Origin: Chitinophagaceae bacterium
Lineage (GTDB): Bacteria > Bacteroidota > Bacteroidia > Chitinophagales > Chitinophagaceae
Direction: 5' to 3'
Assembly (NCBI GenBank): GCA_026785745.1
Contig: JAJAZO010000273.1
Location: 1 to 19,596, forward strand
Length of the DNA stretch: 19,596 nucleotides
In this document: positions 14,359 through 19,596 of the stretch, one piece after another
Numbering within the stretch: the stretch's first letter is position 1
Layout: each line of letters begins with the position of its first letter
The notes under the pieces: model-generated
What the model saw: only the letters and a program-made list of their open reading frames with translations
What the model was told of the DNA's origin: nothing
Databases searched by the model: none
Position numbers and translations under genes: made by a program

Positions 14359-15891
14359 ATGGCAAACATCATTGATATTAAATTACCAAGAGCCATAGCC
14401 GCTGCATTACGTATTCCGCCCAACGATCCCCAGCGGCAGCAGATAAGGGTGCTGAAAAAATTATTAAAGAAAGCAAGATTTACAGAGTTTGGTCAGCATT
14501 ACCGGTTTGATGATATATTATTAAGTAAACATCCTGCCAAAAAATTTCAGGAGCTGGTGCCGGTGCATGACTACAACAAGATATATGAAGAATGGTGGAA
14601 GAAAACTCTGGAAGGAGTGCCCGATGTAACTTGGCCGGGGAAAATAAAATATTATGCACTCAGCTCCGGCACTTCTGAAGCGGCGAGTAAGTACATTCCT
14701 GTTACCAAAGAATTGTTACGCAGCAATACCGTTAATTTTTTACGTCAGTTACTGAGCCTGATAAGGTATGATGAAGCCAATAAAAGGGCTATGACGAAAG
14801 GCTTTTTATTTCTCGGTGGCGCCACCGATTTACAAAAAGGAAAAGCTGGCTGGTATGCTGGCGACCTTAGTGGCATATTGGCAAAGAAAAGACCGTTTTG
14901 GTTCCAGACTTTTTATAAACCCGGAGGCCGTATTGCGGCCATGTCAGACTGGAACCAAAAATTAAATGAAATAGTAGAACATGCTAAAGAATGGGACATC
15001 GGTTACATTGTTGGTGTGCCGGCCTGGTGCCAGATGTGTATGGAAATGGTGGTTGAACATTACAAGGTTAAAAACATTCATGAGATATGGCCCAACTTCA
15101 GCTTCTTCGTTCATGGCGGCGTTGCGTTTGAACAGTATAAAAAAGGGTTTGAAAAATTATTGGGCAAACCCATTGTTTACATCGAAAATTATTTATCAAG
15201 CGAAGGTTTTATCGGTTACAAAACAAGGGAACATGCTAAAGGCATGCAACTCATACTTAACAATAATATCTTTTTTGAATTTGTCCCCTTTGATGATAAA
15301 AATTTTGACAGCGAAGGAAAAATTGTTGACCACCCCGACGCAAAAATGATTCATGAAGTGGAAGAGGGAAAAGAGTATGCCCTGCTCATGAGTACCAACG
15401 CCGGTAACTGGCGGTATCTTTTGGGAGATACAATAAAATTTGTGGATCTTGAAAAAAGCGAACTGGTCATTACCGGACGTACCAAACATTTCCTTAGCCT
15501 TACCGGCGAACATTTGAGTGTGGAGAATATGAATAAGGCTATCCAATTGGTAAGTGAAGAATTTAATATCAGTATTCCGGAATACACTGTAGCCGGTATC
15601 CCGAATGGAACTTTTTTTGCTCACCGCTGGTATATTGCAACGAATGATAAGGTGGACACAGAAAAAATCCGCAAACGCATTGATGAAAACCTGCGACTGC
15701 TGAACGACGACTATGCCACAGAAAGAGACAGTGCATTAAAAGAAGTTTTCCTGGAAGTATTACCGGAAGAAAAATTTATGAAGTTTATGGAGTTGAAAGG
15801 GAAAATTGGCAGCCAGCATAAATTTCCACGGGTGATGAAAGGGAAAATGCTGGAAGAATGGGAACGATTTTTACAAACAAACAGTATTTAA
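14359..15891 (+). CDS. GH3 auxin-responsive-promoter family protein (ANL-type adenylating enzyme)
   Basis: 510 residues, the normal length for bacterial GH3 proteins, which resemble plant acyl-acid amido synthetases that adenylate a carboxylate and join it to an amine or amino acid. The ATP-binding loop is visible as LSSGTSEAASKYIP at about 101-114. Later motifs are ENYLSSEGF at about 276-284, YLLGDTIKFV at about 353-362 and TGRTKHFLSLTGEHL at about 372-386. Bacterial substrates are not established. A 111-base gap separates it from the GT2 fusion gene. That gap holds only weak promoter-like octamers (TATATTCG at 14299-14306, TAACTTTA at 14330-14337) and no terminator that I trust. A clear terminator follows the gene. 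Confidence 0.85.
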   Translation: MANIIDIKLPRAIAAALRIPPNDPQRQQIRVLKKLLKKARFTEFGQHYRFDDILLSKHPAKKFQELVPVHDYNKIYEEWWKKTLEGVPDVTWPGKIKYYALSSGTSEAASKYIPVTKELLRSNTVNFLRQLLSLIRYDEANKRAMTKGFLFLGGATDLQKGKAGWYAGDLSGILAKKRPFWFQTFYKPGGRIAAMSDWNQKLNEIVEHAKEWDIGYIVGVPAWCQMCMEMVVEHYKVKNIHEIWPNFSFFVHGGVAFEQYKKGFEKLLGKPIVYIENYLSSEGFIGYKTREHAKGMQLILNNNIFFEFVPFDDKNFDSEGKIVDHPDAKMIHEVEEGKEYALLMSTNAGNWRYLLGDTIKFVDLEKSELVITGRTKHFLSLTGEHLSVENMNKAIQLVSEEFNISIPEYTVAGIPNGTFFAHRWYIATNDKVDTEKIRKRIDENLRLLNDDYATERDSALKEVFLEVLPEEKFMKFMELKGKIGSQHKFPRVMKGKMLEEWERFLQTNSI

Positions 15892-15902
15892 TAAAATACT
15901 TC

Positions 15903-15926
15903 AAACCTCTTTAAGAGGTTTTTTAT
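15903..15926 (+). terminator. Intrinsic terminator after the GH3 gene
   Basis: AAACCTC (15903-15909) pairs with GAGGTTT (15915-15921) around TTTAA and runs into TTTTTTATTTT. It starts 11 bases after the GH3 stop. Confidence 0.82.
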
Positions 15927-15945
15927 TTTCAATTATGCTTGCTGC

Positions 15946-16578
15946 ATGTTAGAAGTAATGCTAAAAGGATTGACGTTTGGTTTGCTGCTTAGTATAGCAG
16001 TCGGCCCCGTTCTTTTTTCTATTATCAAGCAAAGTTTGAATAATGGGCACCGGGGAGGATTGGCCTTTGTCTTTGGTGTTTCTGCCAGCGATATTACCCT
16101 GGTGCTGGCAAGTAATGTATTTACAGAAGTATTTAATAGCCTGAAAACGTACAAGACGGAAATTGGAGTAGCCGGCTGTGCTTTCCTCGTTTCAATGGGT
16201 ATCTATTTTCTTTTTTTCAAAAAAGTAAAAGTAAATGAAGAAGGAAAACAGGTGTTTAAATTCCGCAAACGGGATTATGCAAAAATATTTTTGTCAGGTT
16301 ACTTTATGAATACGCTGAATCCTGCGGTATTTATTTTTTGGATTACTACTTCAACAGCCGTTATTGTGCACTCGGTGAATGACCGCATCATCATTTTTAC
16401 CACTTGTCTCGCCTGGATGTTGGGTACTGATATTTTAAAAGTAATGCTGGCAGGAAAAATCCGCAATCGGCTGACACCTCACAATATTCATATCATTAAC
16501 CGCATCAATGGTATTATTTTAATTGTTTTTGGTATTGCTTTAATTTGGGGACTGCTCGTTTATGGCAAAAGGCTTTGA
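15946..16578 (+). CDS. LysE/RhtB family transporter
   Basis: 210 residues, the standard size of LysE-superfamily exporters, which export amino acids and related small molecules across the inner membrane. The N-terminus MLEVMLKGLTFGLLLSIAVG and the phrase AVGPVLFSIIKQSLNNGHRGG match the family signature (SxGP...). NPAVFIFW in the middle is the second hallmark. About six hydrophobic segments can be seen. The central loop (about 85-115) is highly charged. The first ATG was preferred over the ATG 12 bases downstream because the extra residues fit the family. A TATGCTTG octamer (15934-15941), one mismatch from TAnnTTTG, ends 4 bases before the start. The substrate cannot be assigned. Confidence 0.87.
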   Translation: MLEVMLKGLTFGLLLSIAVGPVLFSIIKQSLNNGHRGGLAFVFGVSASDITLVLASNVFTEVFNSLKTYKTEIGVAGCAFLVSMGIYFLFFKKVKVNEEGKQVFKFRKRDYAKIFLSGYFMNTLNPAVFIFWITTSTAVIVHSVNDRIIIFTTCLAWMLGTDILKVMLAGKIRNRLTPHNIHIINRINGIILIVFGIALIWGLLVYGKRL

Positions 16579-16610
16579 GAATTTTAACAAAATGGCACAA
16601 TACCGATTTG

Positions 16611-16618
16611 TATGTTTG
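16611..16618 (+). promoter_or_regulatory. Candidate -7 promoter element upstream of the small exported protein
   Basis: TATGTTTG is an exact match to TAnnTTTG and ends 4 bases before the ATG at 16623. No -33 TTG at 17-23 bases upstream was found. If used, the transcript would be leaderless or nearly so. Confidence 0.45.
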
Positions 16619-16622
16619 AAGC

Positions 16623-17141
16623 ATGAACCGGCTGCTCCTGTTATTGTTTCTATTGCTGTGTTGCACCACCGCTTACCAGCAGCCCAATTACCTGTTTATT
16701 AAAAAAGGCCTTAACAAGAAAAAAACTTACCAGGAAGGCGATAAAATACATATTCAGCTACGGGATGGAAAAGAAAAGACCGGTATTATTACCAGGCTGC
16801 TTAATAATGTAGTGTATATAAACGGAGAAGAAATAGCACAGGAGCAAATCGCCACTGTTCTGCTGGATGGTAAAAAGAAGAACCCATTTCCCGCCAATTT
16901 TAAAACAATGCTCCTGATTGGTGCCGGCGCCGGCTTTACTACACTGGGTCTTTCTTTAAATAATGCCAATGAACCCACTACAGCATTGGTGGCAGGATTG
17001 ACCATCGGCTACGGGCCGTTGCTGCTAAAACATTTCGGGGGCAGAATTTTATATGCCCTTAAAAGAAAAAAGTACAGAGTGGGCAAAAAGTTCAGGCTAC
17101 AAGTGTTTGATATATATGTTCCTCCCAAGCGGCCATTCTGA
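16623..17141 (+). CDS. Small exported protein of unknown function
   Basis: 172 residues. The N-terminus is a very hydrophobic signal segment (MNRLLLLLFLLLCC); cleavage near TAYQ, or lipidation at one of the two Cys, are both possible. Residues about 35-82 look like a small beta domain (GDKIHIQLRDGKEKTG.. then VVYINGEEI), the type of basic beta-barrel-like segment seen in many short Bacteroidota envelope proteins. Two Gly-rich hydrophobic stretches follow (about 95-112 and 120-137), then a strongly basic C-terminus (KRKKYRVGKKFR) with VFDIYVPP near the end. No family was recognised. The gene begins 44 bases after the LysE-type gene and ends 41 bases before mtgA, so it may share a transcript with mtgA. 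Confidence 0.65.
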   Translation: MNRLLLLLFLLLCCTTAYQQPNYLFIKKGLNKKKTYQEGDKIHIQLRDGKEKTGIITRLLNNVVYINGEEIAQEQIATVLLDGKKKNPFPANFKTMLLIGAGAGFTTLGLSLNNANEPTTALVAGLTIGYGPLLLKHFGGRILYALKRKKYRVGKKFRLQVFDIYVPPKRPF

Positions 17142-17182
17142 ACAGCGAATGCAATCATTTCTTTTTAATATTGCAACGCAGC

Positions 17183-17893
17183 ATGAAAGCAAAATCACTA
17201 CTACAAATTCTCTGGCGATGGACAAAAAAAATTGTCTTCGTTATTTTCATTGCACAATTTATTTATATACTCCTGTTAAGATGGGTTAATCCACCTGTTA
17301 CCATCACCCAATTAGTAAGCTGGGTAAGCGGTCACGGATTGAAAAGAGATTATGTCGGCAGCAATTTCATTTCACCCAATGCAAGGCTGGCCGTCATTGC
17401 TTCAGAGGATCAGCTTTTTCCAGACCATGAGGGCTTTGACTGGAAGAGTATTGAAAAGGCAAGAAAGTACAATGCAAAAAAACCCGGAAGAGTAAGAGGT
17501 GCCAGCACCATTAGCCAGCAAGTGGCCAAAAATGTTTTTTTGTGGCAGGGCAGAAGTTTTATCAGGAAAGGGCTGGAGGTATATTTTACTTTTATGATTG
17601 AAGTGTTGTGGGGAAAGAAAAGAATAATGGAAGTTTATCTGAATGTGATTGAAATGGGCGATGGCATTTTTGGAATTGAAATGGCATCACAGGTTTATTT
17701 TAATAAGCCGGCTAAAACCCTGACCAAACAGGAAGCAGCAATGATAGCAGCCTGTCTGCCAAGTCCCAAACAATATAAAGTAATACCACTTTCATCCTTC
17801 GTTGCCGGAAGATCAAAAACTATCATACAACAAATGAACAACCTGCAAAGCGACCCGGATATACAACGGATTATTGGTACTTCACCACCATGA
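17183..17893 (+). CDS. mtgA: Monofunctional peptidoglycan glycosyltransferase
   Basis: 236 residues from ATG at 17183. GT51-family enzyme that polymerises lipid II into glycan strands at the outer face of the inner membrane. An uncleaved N-terminal membrane anchor is seen at about 17-35. The active-site motifs are complete: EDQLFPDHEGFDW at about 75-87 with catalytic Glu75, RGASTISQQVAKN at about 105-117, the second Glu at about 132 in RKGLEVY, and KKRIMEVYLNVIEMG at about 145-159. There is no transpeptidase domain, hence monofunctional. The frame extends 12 bases upstream to a TTG, but ATG-AAA-GCA is the normal-looking start. It converges with the membrane glycosyltransferase on the other strand. 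Confidence 0.93.
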   Translation: MKAKSLLQILWRWTKKIVFVIFIAQFIYILLLRWVNPPVTITQLVSWVSGHGLKRDYVGSNFISPNARLAVIASEDQLFPDHEGFDWKSIEKARKYNAKKPGRVRGASTISQQVAKNVFLWQGRSFIRKGLEVYFTFMIEVLWGKKRIMEVYLNVIEMGDGIFGIEMASQVYFNKPAKTLTKQEAAMIAACLPSPKQYKVIPLSSFVAGRSKTIIQQMNNLQSDPDIQRIIGTSPP

Positions 17894-17897
17894 TATA

Positions 17898-19583
17898 TTA
17901 GTCAACTGTCAGCTCTATCTTATCACTGTTATGTGTTGGATAATAATAACCGGAGCGGATAGCAAACCGCAGATAATATTTTCCGGCAGGAAGTGCAGGA
18001 GTAATTATAACCTGTCCCAATTTTTCTTCTGCGATTTTTTTCAATGAAAGAGTAGTAGAAATATCTTTTATCCAGCCTTTGGCATTAAACACACCAACCA
18101 ATATTGTATCTTTTAGCTGCGCCATCTTAGCAATAAAATCAACATAGCCTGGCGGCATAGCAAGGTTGAAGTGTAAAGAGAGACCTGTTTCTTTTCCTTT
18201 AATACTGTATTCTTTTTTCGTTGTTTCAATTTGCACTTTTGAAAAAGAAGCCAGTGAAGAATCAAAGCCATAGCCAATCACTCCGATGGGTGTTTTTAAT
18301 GAATCAGGAAACCGCCACAAATCATATATATCTAATAAATAAACAGGCTTGCCCAGCATAGAATCTTCTATCGGCCAGAAATTATAATTGTTTCTTCTTC
18401 CTTTGTACAGGTTTTGAGAATACGTCATCTGCCCGGTATAGAACCAGTATTTAGAAGCCCGTTGATAAGAGTTGCTGAAAACAACGGGAAGCCCTTTTGT
18501 TTTTTCTTTCATGATGGCAGGCCATTCCTTCCAGGCATGATAACGTTTTTGTATTGCTTTTACCGGCAATACATCTGCAATCATTATTACTCTTGCAAAC
18601 AAAACAAGAACAAGAGTAATGGGCAGGAGCTTAAAAAGTAATTTTTGCCACCGCAGTTTTTCGTTCAAAAACGAGTGAGCCAGTACGATTAATGAAACCA
18701 GCACCGGCGAAGTCCAGTTGCTTTCCACCCCTCCACGAAATGAACTAAGCAGAAAAAAAACATAGATACCAATCATGGTATATCGTAATGCTTTTTCAAG
18801 TTGGTAGTTACCAAATTGCTTTTTGGGCTTATATAAAAAGGCGGCAGGCAACAAAATAAATCCGGCGATTGGGCCAGGTAGCAATAATTGCCCGATTATA
18901 TAATCAAATGTAAACGATGCCTTATAAGCATTTACATTGCTTTCAAATAAATGATAGCGAAAACTCACCCAATCATGCTGGTACTGCCACCAGAGATGGG
19001 GTGCAAATAAAAGCAGGGCAATAAATCCGGCAATATATAATTGATATTTTGTAAACAACCGGATGTTGGAGAGCAGCACAAAGAAGATAATTAAAACGGC
19101 ATGATACTTACTGTACAATAAAAGTGCAACCGACAATCCCAATAAAAATGTATTGAACAATGAATAGTTACCGATAAATTTTTTATAACATAAAAAGAAC
19201 AGCGCCGTAAAAAATATCAGTGGTATATCCGGTACGGCTACAAACCCTGTTACCTGTATTACTGCCATTGATAAAGCAATGCCATAAAAGAGTAGCGGAT
19301 TCTTTTTATCAATCAGCTTTTCAATAATAATTAACGAAAAAATATTGAGCAACAGCGGAAAAAACCGGACACCTAATTCATTTGGGAAAATGGCATAACC
19401 CATCTTTACCAGCACGGCAATCATTGGTGGGTGATCGAAATAACCCCAGTCAGGATACTGGCTATACACCCAATAATAGGCTTCATCATCCTGTAGTTCG
19501 GTAAGGCCTGCCTGCACTAGGCCAAGCAATAACCATAAACTGTAAAAAACTAACCGATGATTTTTTTGAAAAAATTCTTTCAT
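17898..19583 (-). CDS. GT39/ArnT-like membrane glycosyltransferase
   Basis: 561 residues. Multi-spanning GT-C glycosyltransferase of the PMT/ArnT type, which uses a lipid-phosphate-linked sugar at the outer face of the inner membrane. The first periplasmic loop has the catalytic acidic motif LQDDEAYYWVYSQ at about 30-42, followed by WGYFDHPPMIAVL at about 46-58, both hallmarks of the family. Around ten hydrophobic helices fill residues 11-340. The C-terminal about 200 residues form a soluble, probably periplasmic beta-rich domain ending KIELTVD. It may glycosylate lipid A, another lipid or a protein; the acceptor is unknown. The start at 19583 (ATGAAAGAA) is 13 bases from the window edge, so the promoter is outside. 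Its stop is 4 bases from the mtgA stop on the other strand, leaving no room for a dedicated terminator between them. Confidence 0.85.
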   Translation of the reverse strand: MKEFFQKNHRLVFYSLWLLLGLVQAGLTELQDDEAYYWVYSQYPDWGYFDHPPMIAVLVKMGYAIFPNELGVRFFPLLLNIFSLIIIEKLIDKKNPLLFYGIALSMAVIQVTGFVAVPDIPLIFFTALFFLCYKKFIGNYSLFNTFLLGLSVALLLYSKYHAVLIIFFVLLSNIRLFTKYQLYIAGFIALLLFAPHLWWQYQHDWVSFRYHLFESNVNAYKASFTFDYIIGQLLLPGPIAGFILLPAAFLYKPKKQFGNYQLEKALRYTMIGIYVFFLLSSFRGGVESNWTSPVLVSLIVLAHSFLNEKLRWQKLLFKLLPITLVLVLFARVIMIADVLPVKAIQKRYHAWKEWPAIMKEKTKGLPVVFSNSYQRASKYWFYTGQMTYSQNLYKGRRNNYNFWPIEDSMLGKPVYLLDIYDLWRFPDSLKTPIGVIGYGFDSSLASFSKVQIETTKKEYSIKGKETGLSLHFNLAMPPGYVDFIAKMAQLKDTILVGVFNAKGWIKDISTTLSLKKIAEEKLGQVIITPALPAGKYYLRFAIRSGYYYPTHNSDKIELTVD

Positions 19584-19596
19584 GTGCAGTACGAAA

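Noticed and set aside
17171..17182. TTG start extending mtgA by four residues.
   Set aside because: The ATG at 17183 is followed by a typical short basic stretch before the anchor; the extension adds nothing conserved.

Overview
The window looks like a chromosomal segment of a member of the Bacteroidota, most likely in or near the Chitinophagaceae. This rests on three things: a moderately AT-rich base composition, Bacteroidota-type -7 promoter octamers (TAnnTTTG) just upstream of several start codons, and gene content typical of the phylum (a TANFOR-like secreted protein, a bacterial GH3 protein, a GT2 fused to a membrane/sugar-transferase-like tail). No tRNA, rRNA, CRISPR array, transposase or phage gene was seen.

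Bases 1-6540 hold an exported-protein operon on the + strand, entering the window already in progress. In order: the 3' end of a cysteine-rich secreted protein, a 1038-residue secreted protein with DUF11-like domains, a large outer-membrane beta-barrel, and a TANFOR-like secreted protein. Gaps between the genes are 12-35 bases, and a strong hairpin terminator closes the unit. The first two proteins share an ungapped 30-position cysteine motif. The locus reads as one surface or periplasmic assembly of unknown function and is the best candidate for an undescribed system.

Bases 6541-8766 hold recX, an AT-rich DinB-like gene on the - strand, the apparent 3' stump of a lost + strand gene that keeps its terminator, and a nitrilase-family amidase. 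The amidase gene carries two in-frame, oppositely oriented copies of a palindromic repeat.

Bases 8767-12200 hold a - strand operon: an inositol-monophosphatase-family gene, thiL, and an S41-family lipoprotein peptidase. The first two overlap by 4 bases and the last two are 6 bases apart. The thiL/S41 junction and the S41 signal sequence consist largely of two opposed arrays of a heptanucleotide (TTGCnnA). Between the inositol-monophosphatase gene and the next, divergent gene lies a REPIN-like inverted pair of CCGCC..GGCGG palindromes that brackets the divergent promoters.

Bases 12304-17893 run on the + strand: a GT2/membrane fusion protein, a GH3-family adenylating enzyme, a LysE-family exporter, a small exported protein of unknown function, and the peptidoglycan glycosyltransferase mtgA. 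A GT39/ArnT-like membrane glycosyltransferase converges on mtgA from the - strand with 4 bases between the stop codons. This half is housekeeping and cell-envelope in flavour. The unusual signals in the window are the cysteine-motif operon, three different families of small palindromic or heptameric repeats each present as an inverted pair, and the gene stump.
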